Source of the DNA: Gnetum montanum
Lineage: Eukaryota; Streptophyta; Gnetopsida; Gnetales; Gnetaceae
Length of the DNA: 64,000 nucleotides
Reading direction: 5' to 3'
Assembly (NCBI GenBank): GCA_015680685.1
Contig: MNCI01007974.1
Span: 313,031-377,030 of the forward strand
Part shown: positions 1 through 12,200 of the stretch, piece by piece
Layout of the letters: each line of letters begins with the position of its first letter
Numbering within the stretch: the first letter of the stretch is position 1
The notes under the pieces: generated by a model
Told to the model about the DNA's origin: nothing
Database searches by the model: none
What the model saw: the letters and a program-made list of their open reading frames with translations, nothing else
Position numbers and translations under genes: made by a program

Positions 1-2450
1 ATGAAACTAATTTGATCATTATGAACACATTCCAATAAAACTCCCCGAAAATCCTTTTTGTATAATATACCATCTTTAACAATAAATCTTCGTGCTCTTT
101 TGAAGAAAGCATTCTTTTGACTTGCAGTTAAATTATTTGGGATTTTTCTTGTACTAAGAAATTTAAGAATTTCATCATACCAATTCTCTTCATGGGTGTC
201 AAGTGTACACACTTCATTTTCTCTAGTCATTAACTTGGCTAGGCCCATTCCCTTAATTGTCTTGCATATTTCTAATGAAAATCTAAAACTTTGCAACTTT
301 ATAAGCCATTTTCCTTTCTTCAATCCAATCTCATTTTGGGATAGGAATCGCTTGACTACAGGTTCAATTAGCATAATGTGGACTAATGAACTTTCCAAAT
401 AATATTTAAAATGATGAAGTGCTTTGATGACTGTGAAAGCTTGTTTCTCTAAGTCTAAATAATTTAACTCTGAACCTTTCAACTGATACCCAAAAAATCC
501 AATTAGTTCATCTTCACCTTCATTATCCTTCTGTGTTAGAATGGCAGCGATAGAATCATTCGAAGCAAAAGAGTATAACCAAAAATCTTCTTTAAGTCTA
601 GGCTTTACCAAATACAGAGCCTCTTGTATAGCCTTTTTGATTTATGATAAAGCTCTTTCTGATTTTGGTGTTTTCTCTACTTGAACATCCTTTTTTAGCA
701 TATGCATCAAAGGTTTCGTAATTTCAGTAAACCCAGGGGTGAACTTTTTCAAAAAATTAATCTTTCCAAAGAAAGATCTAAGAGATTTCTTACTTGTAGG
801 ATATTCAATATTCTGGACTACTTGAATTTGGGAATTTTCTATGGCAATTCTTTCTTGACATATCACATGGCCTAATAGGCTTCCAGATTTAACCCTGAAG
901 ATACACTTCTTAAGATTTAATCAAATACCAAACTCATGACATCTGTCGAAAACTTCTTGGAGATGATTAATATGATCTTCTTTCTTCTTTGAGAATATTG
1001 TAATATCATCTAAATAAATCACCACAAATTTGCCTAATAAATCCTTGAATGCTAAATCCATTGCTCTTTGAAAAGTAGCTCCAGCATTTGACAATCCAAA
1101 TGGCATTCTTTGGTAGGTAAAAATTTCCCATTTGGTGATAAATGATGTTTTGTATCTATCATTCTTATCTACCACGATTTGATTATAACCTAAGAAACCA
1201 TCTAAGAAAGAATATACTTGACAACCTGAGACTTTAATCAGCATCTCATCAATTCTTGGAAGTGGATACTTATCCTTTTTTGAAGCATCATTTAGATTTA
1301 TAAAGTCTACACAAAGCCTTATATCATCATTTTTCTTTCTCACTGGAACAAGGTTAGCAAGCCATGTCGAATATCGTACTGGATATATGATTCGTGCTTG
1401 CAATAACTTCTTGATTTCGGTTTCCATAGCTGGTTCAAATGATGGATTAAATTTCCTTTATTTTTGCTTGACTATTTTGCAACCTTCTATTAAAGGAATC
1501 TTGTGTGTCATCACATCTTCTCTAAAAGCTTTAAGATCATCATAGGACCAAGCAAAATTGTCCAAATTATCTCTTAGACATGACAACAAGTCTTGCTTAA
1601 AACTCAAGTCTCTTTCTTTTGTAACATTCAACATCTTTGACATCTTGTCTAATCCAAAATTCACTACCTTGAAAGCTTGACTATCTAAATCTTTTAAATC
1701 CTTTCCAGTAAGTAAATTTTTCTTGAATTCATGTTCCAAATCAATCATCCTTTTTGGAATGAAATTAGCTTTGGAATTTGATAACGTTTCAGGTGTCACT
1801 TGACTCTCAAATTCTTGTTTATTCTTCATAAATATTAGTACTTGATCATCGTCTTCAAATACTTGTAAATGTCTTATATTATCTAGTACTGATGGCTAAT
1901 GTTCTTCTTCAATCATGATATCTTTGTAACTCTCCAATAATTGCATATCCAACGTTGAAGCTGCCTTTACCAAATCATCAGCTATAAGATTCTCGGCTCT
2001 ATTTATATGCTCTATTTGGCAATGTTGAAATTGATCTAACATCTTACAATCAAGTTGCTTATAAGGTCTCAAAAATGAGCTCTTTACAACACAGTTACCC
2101 TTTACTTGTTCACAGACTAATCTTGAGTCTCCTTTTATAGTAATTTCTTTGATCTTTTTGTCTAAAGCAATTCTCATACCGATACATAAAGCTTCATACT
2201 CAGCCTTGTTGTTAGTGCAAGGGAAAGAGAAATGAATTGCTTTGAGAATTTCAGGTGAACCATTCTTGAATATAACTATTCCGACTCCTACACCCTTTGA
2301 ATTACATGAACCGTCAAAGTATAGCTCCCATTTATCCTTTTTCTTTGATTGTTTCTTTTTCAGGACTATAACTTTCTTGGAGTGTACAAATTTTGTTTTC
2401 AACACCTCCTTTTTCAACCATTTTACTTTTTCTGTTTGAAGTAATATTAT
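1..2450 (-). pseudogene. pol: T1 Pol: RNase H, reverse transcriptase, RNase H, integrase start
   Basis: One reading frame interrupted by stops near 1,895, 1,455, 918 and 640. Order from the 5' side: first RNase H (1,896-2,417) with YFDGS, NNKAEYEAL, KGDSRLV and ADDLVKAAS, the Asp/Glu pattern of archaeal-type RNase H; a linker with FAWSYDDLKAF; RT (921-1,427) with FLDGFLGYNQ, MPFGLSNAGATFQ and the catalytic YLDD at 1,007-1,018; the connection segment with SFFGKINFLKKF (642-866); a second, gypsy-type RNase H around 430-600; and the zinc-finger region of integrase at the window edge. The stops are single-base changes in an otherwise collinear frame. The integrase core and the 3' LTR lie outside the window. 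Confidence 0.85.
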
Positions 2451-4470
2451 CTATCATCAAAGGTTCGCTATAGATGTAGATTTGATTTGGTTCTCCCTTC
2501 CAAGGTAACCACATGTGAGAATAATCTGTTGATATGTAACCTGAGAAATTCTTACTCCAACTTCTACTCAATAAGAGACTATGTGAATCTGGTATATCTG
2601 CCACTTGAATAGTTACTCTACTTCTAATGCGAGGTTCAGAAGCAATTTCCAATAGAACATTTGGTAATTGACCCACAATCTTCACTCTACTTTTATCCAC
2701 TTGAACAATCTTTTTATTTGATTTTTCAGGAATCAAACCAAGTTTCTTACATATAGACAATGGCATTATAGTAGACGTAGCTCCAGAATCAACCAAACAA
2801 TTGTGTAAGAATTTATCCTTTAATTTCATTGTCAAAAGGAAAGGAGGAGCTTCCTTGTCATACGAAGTCCTTAACTTTTCATCATTGTTAGACACATAAC
2901 TTAACTCTGATTCTCTAGCTCTCCTTTTACCTTTAATGAATTCTAAAGCCTTTCTTTGCTGATCTCCTATTTGAAGCAACTGATAGAGGCTAATATTGGC
3001 TTTGACATGTTTAAGGTCTTCTATCAAATCATATTCTCCATCACCAATGAAGCTTGATCTCTTTATCCATTTATTAAAAGACTGATTTGGAGTGCTTTGC
3101 TCCACTTGATTGTCTTTACCTTTATTCTTATCCTTTCTACTTGGCTCAAAAGCTTTTCTCTTAGTAGATGGATCAGTAATAACATTTGGGGGTCTAGAAG
3201 TAGTTAGTCTTTCCTTAGATCGAAGACTATATCCATTTTCCTCATTGTTATTACATTCTTCATCTGAAGACATATCTTCTTCAGAACTTGATAGAGAAGA
3301 AGTATCACTAGATCCATTGCTAGAAGATTTACTTGCATAGTGAACACTAGATAACTCATTATCAGATTCAATATCAAGAAAGTTGGACATAATAAGATCA
3401 CTTTCATCCTCATCTTCTACTAACTTAGTGTCTTGATGTTTATGCTTTCTATTTTTCCTTTCTTCCTTGATATTAACTCTTGCCAATGCTTTTTCAAGCT
3501 TCACTATTTTGTTAGACATATCTCTCATTAATTGTCCTTTTTCAGATCCTACTCTTTCATGTTCTTGCTCTATCTTAACATGAGATGGACCTGGTAAAGC
3601 TTTAAATTGAGCAAAATCTTGCATAGGAATCATAACTCTTTCTTCTCTTTTTTGAATTGCAATATTTTCTTCAGGATTCAAGTTCAACTGTTTTTCTAAC
3701 TGTATAGCTTCACTAAAGTAGTCATTTAGTGTAGTTAAGTTTGGAGTTCTCCTTAACCAAATTGAAATGTTGGGGTTGACAGCCTTAAGGTAAGTTTCCT
3801 TAAGCATTTCTTCTGATGGCCTATATTGCCTTTGAAAGAGTCCACAAATTCGTTGAAACTTAATGTTGAAATCTCTAATTGACTCTTTAACTCCTTGCTT
3901 AGCTTGTATTAGCCCACAGTATAGTTGTTGTTGATCTAATTGATTACCAAACTGGGCTAAGAAAAGATTCTTCATATCATCCCAACTTGTAATACTATTT
4001 CTTGGTAAGTTTGAATACCAAATCTGAGCCATATCCTTTAGATTTGATACAAACAACCTACAAGCTTGATCTTGATGTTGAATATTTGCATGAGCTAAAG
4101 CTAACTCAAACATGTGAATATATTCTTCAGCTAAATAAGCTTTTCCAGGAATGAAAGGCTCAGGAAAATATTTGTAAACTACCTTAGGAATATCATTGTA
4201 ATTTTGAAATCCTAATGGTGTAACTCCTTCCCAAGGATTTGCCATCTTATTCCTTTGTAATGTTGAACTCTTAGACTTTCTAGATCTTCTCTTATAAATC
4301 GATAAACCAGATATAATGGGTGATCTTCTTGATCTTCTAGTTTTCACTCCACTACTTGTTCCCAATTCAAAATCTTTCTTTGGTTCTTCTTCTGATGAAG
4401 AATCAGTCTTAGGATCTAGAATATCTTTTGAACCTTTTAAACTTTCCAAACTATCAATCTTCTTGGTCAT
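2332..4470 (-). CDS. gag-pro: T1 Gag-protease polyprotein
   Basis: An open frame of 712 codons. Residues about 1-75 are Ser/Lys/Arg-rich. Residues about 90-260 form a retrotransposon Gag domain with the family pattern around MAQIWYSNLP and FLAQFG. A long acidic, Ser- and Lys-rich linker follows. The aspartic protease has its catalytic Asp-Ser-Gly at residues 561-563 (within CLVDSGATSTIMPL) and a later ILLEIASEPR-type flap region. No CCHC zinc knuckle is visible. The ORF overlaps the pol frame by 86 bases, and pol lies in the +1 frame relative to gag. The product would assemble particles and self-process. Start: first ATG after the leader, about 100 bases past the presumed primer-binding motif. 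Confidence 0.85.
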   Translation of the reverse strand: MTKKIDSLESLKGSKDILDPKTDSSSEEEPKKDFELGTSSGVKTRRSRRSPIISGLSIYKRRSRKSKSSTLQRNKMANPWEGVTPLGFQNYNDIPKVVYKYFPEPFIPGKAYLAEEYIHMFELALAHANIQHQDQACRLFVSNLKDMAQIWYSNLPRNSITSWDDMKNLFLAQFGNQLDQQQLYCGLIQAKQGVKESIRDFNIKFQRICGLFQRQYRPSEEMLKETYLKAVNPNISIWLRRTPNLTTLNDYFSEAIQLEKQLNLNPEENIAIQKREERVMIPMQDFAQFKALPGPSHVKIEQEHERVGSEKGQLMRDMSNKIVKLEKALARVNIKEERKNRKHKHQDTKLVEDEDESDLIMSNFLDIESDNELSSVHYASKSSSNGSSDTSSLSSSEEDMSSDEECNNNEENGYSLRSKERLTTSRPPNVITDPSTKRKAFEPSRKDKNKGKDNQVEQSTPNQSFNKWIKRSSFIGDGEYDLIEDLKHVKANISLYQLLQIGDQQRKALEFIKGKRRARESELSYVSNNDEKLRTSYDKEAPPFLLTMKLKDKFLHNCLVDSGATSTIMPLSICKKLGLIPEKSNKKIVQVDKSRVKIVGQLPNVLLEIASEPRIRSRVTIQVADIPDSHSLLLSRSWSKNFSGYISTDYSHMWLPWKGEPNQIYIYSEPLMIDNITSNRKSKMVEKGGVENKICTLQESYSPEKETIKEKG

Positions 4471-4569
4471 GAACTAAAAATAGTATCTAATTTCTTAAGC
4501 CTTTATAGCAACAAAGAATTGTCGATGTGCTAAAATTATAAGGCTTATGAACTAGAGGCTAAACTTTCA

Positions 4570-4588
4570 GCCCTCCTTCTAGCACCAA
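4570..4588 (-). promoter_or_regulatory. T1 LTR/leader junction, primer-binding-like motif
   Basis: On the minus strand this reads TTGGTGCTAGAAGGAGGGC, placed between the presumed 5' LTR and the gag ATG. A near-identical 19-mer recurs in T2 (19,192-19,210, minus) and at 62,415-62,433 (plus), each time at the expected LTR end. Position and the TTGGTG start fit a minus-strand primer-binding site. I could not match it confidently to a plant tRNA, so it may be a conserved leader instead. Confidence 0.55.
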
Positions 4589-4594
4589 AAGAAC

Positions 4595-6000
4595 TGTTGG
4601 CGACCGTTTGGGATGTGACCACCAACGAGTGTCCTCGAACAAGATTTAGGTGCCTGCTGGTCTCTGGCAACACCAAGGCCCAGATACCTCCAAATAAACT
4701 CAGTAGTTAATGTGAGTATGTGTGTGTGCTGTTGCAGCATGTGGTTGTGTGAAATGTAATCATTAGGTTGTGTGTAAACTACAAATGACTTACTTTAAAG
4801 AGATTCAGCCAACTTTGCCAAGTACTGTGAGTTGTTGAGAGTTTCCTATTTTGTTCATCTGTCTAGTCTACGTAGTCCTTATAATACCTACTTGTAACAA
4901 ATAAAATTTTATTAAAACATTTGAGCACAACTCTACAAATCTACTCCTAATTTTCCCCAGAGAAAAAGATAGTTCCACAAGAAAACTAGAAATAGAGCAA
5001 GATTCGATGGAAATAGACAGAAAAGAAAAGAAAGAAAATTTGTGTAGACCTCAAATATTTTAATAAGGTAAAATGACATGAATAAACACTTTGCAATAAA
5101 GCTATCCCAAATTCAATATCTATGAATTGTTCAAAATTCCAAGGCTCAAAGAAGAAATTTCTTCAAGATAATCCTACAATGCTACCAAAAATTGTTGCGT
5201 AAACTACCACGTACGAGACTCCATTTTGGCTAGATAATAGATGTCAACGATTGCATTCAATAGAACCTTCGAAAGATTTGACAATTTCTGATTGAAATAC
5301 CATGAAAATTGACTTTAAAGATAAAAAGAAGCTATTCTGGTCCCATCAAAATACCAAAGATTTTCTGAACCCTCTTGACTACTGAATTGTTTAACGGCGT
5401 GACTACAAGCAGAGGCTCTCTTACAACAATCCCAATAGCAGTTCCTGTACGTTACATAATAACAAAATTTACTACTAAAATTCTCTTAAGGCTTTTAAAC
5501 ACAAGTGCTTCTATGGCAAAATTTTAATAGAAATTTCTATCGGGCAACAAGAACAATAAGAGCAATCTAAAAATCCCAAAATTACTTGCCAAGGATGATA
5601 CTATCTAAACCACTAGCTAAACAATTTAAACAAAACAAAAATAAAACATAACTCACAGGACTATGACAAAGAGGCTGAAATCTTTCCTTTAGCAAGCCAT
5701 CTTACAAGCAATCATCTTTACAAATCTTCTTTACAAATGCTCTTCTCAAGACCCCAAAGTGTGTCTTCAAGTGAGAGCCTAAGTGCTAGCTAATAGCTTT
5801 TCAAAGTATGATCTCCAAAAATGTGATGTATGAGACCTCCCTCCCAAAAAGTCCTTTTTGAAGCCTTTTTATAGGTTTCAAAGGTAGTTACATATGCAAA
5901 AATATCTTACCTAACTTCTCTCCCAAGTGACTTGCCCAACAAGTTAGGGAGTATTAACTTAGGAGGTTAGGAAGTTAGGAGATAAATATTGCTTTTAAAA
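4595..6000 (-). mobile_element. Probable 5' LTR of T1
   Basis: Noncoding sequence directly upstream of the T1 leader. The minus strand has a TATA box (5,863-5,875) and its distal end reads GCCAACA just before the leader motif, as an LTR end should. The outer boundary cannot be set because the partner LTR is outside the window. Confidence 0.45.
5863..5875 (-). promoter_or_regulatory. TATA box of T1 LTR
   Basis: The minus strand reads CCTATAAAAAGGC, a strong plant TATA box, about 1.4 kb upstream of the gag ATG in the T1 direction of transcription. Confidence 0.5.
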
Positions 6001-7340
6001 AATAATTCCAATAATTTCATATAATTGTTCACAATTATAGCTTTAATAGCCTTTGATTTTTACTTGTTCTAAAATTTGAAGAATGCTTATTGAAGCTCTT
6101 AGTGAGTTTATAAACAAGGTGATAATATAATATCTACCTTGGCATAAATTTTGCTAGTACCTTAATCCTAAGTATTTTATGTGCACTTGCACCCAAATGA
6201 AAATGGCTGGAAAAATTTAAATTCGAAACACCAAGCCCGAATGTGAAGGCGCTAGGCCTAGAACTGCGATCGAATACTTCTGAAATATCTCGCCCCTGCC
6301 AGAAATCGTTAGCAACCACCACCACAGAAGAAGGCTCTACTACTGCATCCAGCATCGTTGTTATGTAATGTTCGGTTGCTGAAGGAGAAAGATCTGGAAA
6401 CAGAAATGATGTATTGGACATATGGCCCTAGACATATGGTTTGGTTTGCCTGGAACTATTTTATTTTGCCCCAAATTCGCTTAGGGCTTCCTGCATTTTC
6501 GTGTTCCTGCAGATCGTTTTTTAATTCTTGCCGTTGATTTCAAGGTTAAGGGCAAGTGTATCATAGATCTGAGCATTAGAGAATATAGCATCAGGTAAGG
6601 TAGGTTAAGAACGGCCCTACAACAGCCAAAAAAAATCTTCACACAGTGCACACGTTGCAGAACACATTAGTGTCGTTGGAGGCTGGCGGATCGATTGCTT
6701 TTTATGGAAAAAAATTTAAAATTAAAATGGTTTCTACCTTGGAAGTGGCAACGCCTATGCGAGTTCTTCTTCCACCTTGAATCCATGTCCCTGCAAAAAT
6801 TATTTTTTGGCACAACACGACCAACAGAGATGTCGCTGATTTGGGGCCAAAAAGAACAGTTGATTCTGCGCAAAAATGAAAGCCATTACAGGGCAAAGAA
6901 AACCTTGCATTCCCCTGCGTCGGTACCAACATGATCCCTGTAAAAAATGGGCATTCTTCTAGACTATTTTCATTCATTTGCAGCAATTTCATCTATTTTT
7001 CTCCCAATGCGTACAGTGGCTGGAACTGTGTTTGTTTTTTTTTGCAGAAAAAACATTATCCAAACCTTACAATGATGACTTTGATATTTCTCATTGATGC
7101 ATCCATAAACGGGATTGGCTCTTTTAGCCTTTCAACTCTTTTCAACCTTCCCTTTGCAAAGGAGCATAACTCTTGAAATTGGAAAAACTATATCTTCATT
7201 TAACAATTTTCTACATGAAACCTCTAGTATAAAATATCAATAAGGCACAACCATCATATATATTTTTTCTTTAAATATCTTCTATGGATTATTCATATTT
7301 TATCACCTTTGCTGTTCCATGAAATGGCTAAATGTGCCAA
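6001..7340. other. No recognisable gene; unassigned sequence
   Basis: Several ORFs under 100 codons occur here, none with a recognisable motif and several on opposite strands over the same bases. Composition is more balanced around 6,200-6,900 than in the flanks. It may include the outer part of the T1 LTR. Confidence 0.4.
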
Positions 7341-7540
7341 CACATATACCTCAATTGCACTTAACCATACCATGTGTTTCACAAGTGTAATTGGAAAGAC
7401 AACGAATGACCTTAGGGCAAGGTTCATTACTTAGAAGACTAGTGCACTGGAAACTATAAAGTCCATGAAATTTGACCAAATCACATGTGAACGCTCTGTG
7501 ACTCATATGGTTGGGTGTAGGGGTACCTCACTGCTCATCA
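7341..7540 (+). mobile_element. 3' end fragment of an Athila-type LTR
   Basis: Matches the last 200 bases of the LTRs of A, B, D and E: the CATATACCTC and TTAACCATAC stretch, then GGTTGGGTGTAGGGGTACCTC and the terminal CTCATCA at 7,534-7,540. The rest of that LTR and its internal region are absent, so this is a truncated relic. Confidence 0.7.
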
Positions 7541-7624
7541 AAAATAATCATTTACAAAGTGCATGTTAAGAAATTATATACTTTAGTTATCAATTGAAAT
7601 TCTCTTAACAATATTCCTTTATAG

Positions 7625-8200
7625 ATCATAATGTAGATTATTTGAAAGAAAGTCTATAGCAATAATGAAAACATAGGAAGCTAGAGGACATCCTTCATGA
7701 ACTAGTCATTGAAGAGAAAAGGAGGAACTTAATCTAGAATTAATAGCAACTTGAGCATTAGTATAAATGAATAGGGTACAAATAAGATGAATAAAATAAT
7801 CACCAAATTCTAGTTTATAGAAACAAGAATAATAAAATTCCATGCAATCTTGTCATAAGCTTTGGCATAATCTAACTTAATAATAGAAATGTCTTGGTTA
7901 GTATTAGAAACCCACTACATTCCCTCTGAAGGTACAATAACATTATTTAACATATGTCTACCTTTCATAAAACTAATCTACTAAGGTCTTATGATATCTT
8001 TAATAACTTTTTGAATTTGACAAGCCATGGATTTAGCTAAAATTTTATAAGTATTGTTAAGAAGAGTAATATTCCTCTAATTACCAATATGTTGAAGATA
8101 TTCATTCTTATGAAGAAAATGAATAAAAATTTTATTAATATGTTTACCAAGAGAAACTTTTCTAATAGCTTCTTGAAAAAGATGAAAGAGATACTATTCC
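7625..8200 (-). pseudogene. L1-type LINE reverse transcriptase fragment
   Basis: The minus-strand translation follows the plant L1 RT: a segment ending ITLLNNTYKILAK, then ISFMKGRHMLNNV, LDYAKAYDKIAWNF and VHEGCPLASYVFIIAID. These match the family patterns PISLLNTIYKI, FVKGRQILDNI, DFEKAYD and VRQGCPLSPYLF. It is broken by stops and at least one frameshift, and is cut before the catalytic FADD motif, next to an Athila LTR fragment. The endonuclease and 3' end are missing. Confidence 0.75.
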
Positions 8201-8234
8201 TAGTCTCTTTCACATGATGCTAATAAATTTTTTA

Positions 8235-8530
8235 GATAAAATGAAGAATAATGCAAAAAGTAACAAGACACAAAAGTTTTCCTAGGGAAAACCATCAAGG
8301 TGAAAAACCCCAACAAAAATCATTTCCTAGACTATTAGCACCAACATAGCTTTAAGATTGAAGCATAAAGAGAATTAACAAATACAGTGGAGAAGAATTG
8401 TAGCTTAGGCATTAGCTAATTTTTGTGTTGTGTTGTGTTTTATCTCAAGGATGCTCCCTTAGAGCTCCTTATATATTTCTTGGGTTACAAAAATAAGTCC
8501 AAAAATAAGGGGATAAGGTAGTTTATTTTT
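8235..8530 (-). mobile_element. Possible copia LTR remnant
   Basis: The minus strand has a TATA-like tract (8,469-8,479) and, further along, CCTAGGAAAACTTTTGTGTC, a phrase typical of the end of plant copia LTRs. It lies where the 3' LTR of the minus-strand copia element would be expected. No second copy is present to confirm it. Confidence 0.3.
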
Positions 8531-8879
8531 TGTGGGGATAGGTGTGGAAACAAAAAAAAAAAGAGAAAATATGATATACATAGAATCAAATAATTGCATA
8601 ACAAAGGTAGAAATAGCTACAATAGAGAAAATCAAGGCATATTTTCCTTCATACCTTCATCCAACTTACAATTATTCTCTTGAAGATAAAGCTGCTTTGA
8701 AGAACAGTCCAGACCATTTTAGGAAATCAAGTCTAAAGAAGACCAAATGTTGATTGGCACTAGAGAAACTTTTCAGCAAGAGTTGACTCGGTAAAGACAT
8801 TTGTAGGATTTGTTTTAGTAGATATCTTATTCAAAAGAATCCTTTGCTTTGTAATTTCCTTCTATATATAGTGATACTA

Positions 8880-9246
8880 TATTTCAATGTGCTTCATGGT
8901 AAAAGGACTTCATGGCTTCATTGACGTAGATTGGAATAGTGATATTAATAATAGGAAGTCTACTAGTGGATATGTGTTTAATCTCTTTGGTGATGCTATT
9001 TTTTAAAAAATTTAGAAATAATCTTATGTTTCTTAGTCTACCACTAAAGCTGAATATGTTGCTGCTAACTTGGCATGTAGAGAGGCTATATGGGTTCAAA
9101 GGCTAATAGTTGAACTTAGCATCACTTAGCCTCCAATTAATATTGGTTATGATAGTCAAAGTACCATAAGCATATATAAGAATCCAACTTTCCAATAGAT
9201 TCCATATTTCACAATACCACGAAGATATGGGAAGACTCATTTTACT
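8880..9246 (+). pseudogene. Copia RNase H domain, inverted relative to its element
   Basis: The plus-strand translation reads GFIDVDWNSDINNRKSTSGY, then FNLFGDAIF, STTKAEYVAANLACREAIWV and DSQSTISIYKNPTF. This is the C-terminal RNase H of Ty1/copia Pol with its Asp, Glu and Asp residues. It has several stops. It abuts, tail to tail, a minus-strand copia RT that ends exactly where RNase H should begin. Confidence 0.8.
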
Positions 9247-9250
9247 GAAC

Positions 9251-12200
9251 CTACTGTTGTTTCCCTAGATTAGTCATATAGCTACTAACTTTTTCAAGAA
9301 TGTAAGCAATATCAAGTCTAGCAGAGACCATTGCATACATTAAACTACTGATAGCACTAACATATGTAATTTTAACCATGAGCTCTTTTTCTTCTCTTGT
9401 CCTTGGGCAATATTCAACTGAAAGTTTAATACCAGTTTTAGAGGGTGCAATCATAGGCTTGTAGTCTTTCATATTAAAACTTTGTAATATATTTTTAACA
9501 TATGTAAAATCTAAGCCAAAGCCTTTTATTAGCCCTATCCCTTTTAATTTCCATGCCCAAAATTTGTTTTGCAGCACCAAGATCCTTCATCTTAAATTGA
9601 GAAGAAAGATGAAGTTTTAACTCCTAAATATCATGTATATCATTTCTTGCTATTAACATGTCATTTACATATAGCAGCAACATAAGATATTTTTCACTTA
9701 TATTTTATACATACATACAAGAGTCTTCTATACTTCTAACAAATCCAAGATTTATCGTGTGAGCATGAAACATTTTATTCTACACCCTTGGTACTTTTTT
9801 GAGTCCATATAGTGATTTTCATAATCAACACACCATATGCTCTTTTCCTTTTATTTCATATCCTTATTGTTGAAGCATATAAATTTCTTCCTCAATATCA
9901 CCATTGAGGAATGCTATTTTTACATTCATTTGTTCAACTTCAAGATCATAAATAGCTTTAATGGAAAACATTGATTTTATGGATGTTAATTTAACTACTG
10001 GAGAAAAAAAATTATCATAATCAATCCCTTTTGTCTAAGAATATACTTTTGCGATGGGTCGAGCTTTGAAGTGTATTCCAAATTTTATCTTGTACATCCA
10101 TTTATTTCCAATGGCTTCCCTACTTGGTGGAAGTTCAACCAATTCCCATGTTGTATTCTTATCAATTGATGACATTTTAGCATCCATTGCTTGTTCCCAT
10201 TATATGTTTTGCATGGATAAACATGTCTCATCATATGTTGAAGGCTCATCATTTTTAGTAAATAATACATATTCCTCTAGATGTGATGATAATTTCTTAT
10301 ACATGTTGAATGTCTTAATGGCTTATCTTCACTAAAACTATTTTCTCCTTCTTCATGTTGTTCCTTCTTGTCTACCATGCTATCACCATCTTGTTCACTA
10401 GGGGTAATTTTCCTAGCTGAGGGAGGATGTTCCTCAAAAATTTCATTATTAATTTCAACAAATACATAAATAGGAGTTACATCATTTGAAGGAGTTTAGT
10501 ATTTGAAGATTCATCCTTTATAGATCCACATTTTTCTCTAAAGATGACATCTCGATTATAAAAAATTCTTTTAGTTTTTTGGTTATATAACTTATAAGCT
10601 TTAACACCATGTCCATAGCCAGGAATAATACATTAAACAAATTGAGAGTCTAATTTGGACCTATTAGATTTTGGAACATGTACATAGGCTTCACAAAAAA
10701 AACTCTTCAAATAATTTAAATTAATGAATCTTTTCCTTTGGAATTTTTTTGTCTAATACTGATAAAGAAGATTTATTGATAAGATAGCATGCACTCATTA
10801 CTACTTCACCCTAGAAACACTTGTTAAGATTAGATTCACTAAGAATATATCTTGCACATTCCACAAATGTTTGATTGAAACACTTTGTGACTTCATTTTA
10901 TTTTCAGGAGTCCTTGGAATAGTCTTTTGCCTTTGCATGCCTTATTCTTTATAAAAAGCATTAAATTCATTTTAGCAAAACTCACCACCATTATGAGTTC
11001 TTAGAATTTTGATTTTATTTCCTAAATAATTCTAAACAAGAGCTTTTTATTCTTTGAATTTTTCAAATACTTCAAACTTATGTTTCAATAAATAGATCTT
11101 GCTCTTCCTAGAATAATCATCAATAAAAGAAACATAGTGCATAGCACCTCCAAGATAACTTTTTCTAATATCTTTAACTGGTTCACATACATTACTATAT
11201 ATTAGTTCTAATATCTAAAGAGATTTAACATTACTTTTTTGAAAACTGTGATGCCTCCATTTACCATGTAGATGATGATGTTAGGAATCTAAGAAATCTT
11301 TTGAAAACTTAAATTTACCTTGCTTGTAAAGTTCCTTATGCCCTTTTTTTACCAAGATGTCACATTCTTTTATTCGACAAATAAATACTTAAATTTAAAA
11401 TAATAACTAAAAATGCACTTAATTTCTACTTTAATGTCTTAGCTTCTAATTTATAAAACTTGCCTTTTTTAATTCCAGAAGCCAAAAGAGATGAACCATG
11501 TAGTATTGAACATTTTCCACCTCCAAAGATAATAGTTAGTCCTGCATCATTTAATTAACTTACAAAAAAAATATATTTTTTAGTAAGTGTTAGAACATGA
11601 CATACATTGGAAACCAATTTAACTACTACATTATTAAACTAAATCTTTACCTTTCAATAACCTACAACTTTGCACAAATCATCATTACCCAATCTTACCA
11701 TTTCGAGATCGAATGATATATACTTACTAAACCAATTAACATGTGGAGTGTAGTGATGAGATGCACCCAAGTTCATATACCATGAATATGTATCAACATT
11801 ATTAGAACATGATACAACATACAAATATTCCTCTTTAGTAGGAGGGGCTGTATCACTTTTTGATACATTACTCTCTTTGCCCTTTTTTGGAGGGGCTTTA
11901 CAATCTTTCTTTATATGACTAAATTTACCACAATTCCAACATTTAGGTAGCCTTTTTACAAAATTTTGAGGCTTATTTTTAAATTGAGGCCTCTTAACAA
12001 ACTTTGTCTTTACATCATTTTTGCTAAAAAAAATACATCATTTTGAGGAGTAGAATTTTTTCTTCTTGCTTCCTCTACCAACAATTGATCAACAATATTA
12101 TCAAAATTAAAGCTAGTAGATCTATTACTTATAATCATTACAAAAATCTCTTATGAATTTGGAAGCATGCTAAGAAATGTGATGCACTAATCTTCCTCAT

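Larger units (their letters stand above)
1..6000 (-). mobile_element. T1: Ty3/gypsy (OTA/Tat-like) LTR retrotransposon, cut by left window edge
   Basis: A minus-strand LTR retrotransposon. Reading right to left it holds a probable 5' LTR with a TATA box, a leader motif, gag-protease, an RNase H, reverse transcriptase, a second RNase H and the start of integrase, where the window ends. The gag-protease ORF is fully open and the pol frame has only about four stops in 2.4 kb, so this is by far the least decayed element here. An extra RNase H between protease and RT is known in a subset of plant Ty3 elements. The right boundary is not resolved: no second LTR copy lies in the window, so 6,000 is approximate. 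Confidence 0.85.

Noticed and set aside
642-866. A separate small gene of 74 codons
   Set aside because: It is in the same frame as the RT to its right and matches the RT connection domain, so it is part of T1 pol.
3110-3413. ORFs of 69-76 codons on both strands
   Set aside because: They overlap the intact gag-PR ORF in other frames and have no motif of their own.
10054-10335. Plus-strand ORF of 93 codons
   Set aside because: It is the antisense of the copia pol region, whose minus-strand reading has recognisable domains.
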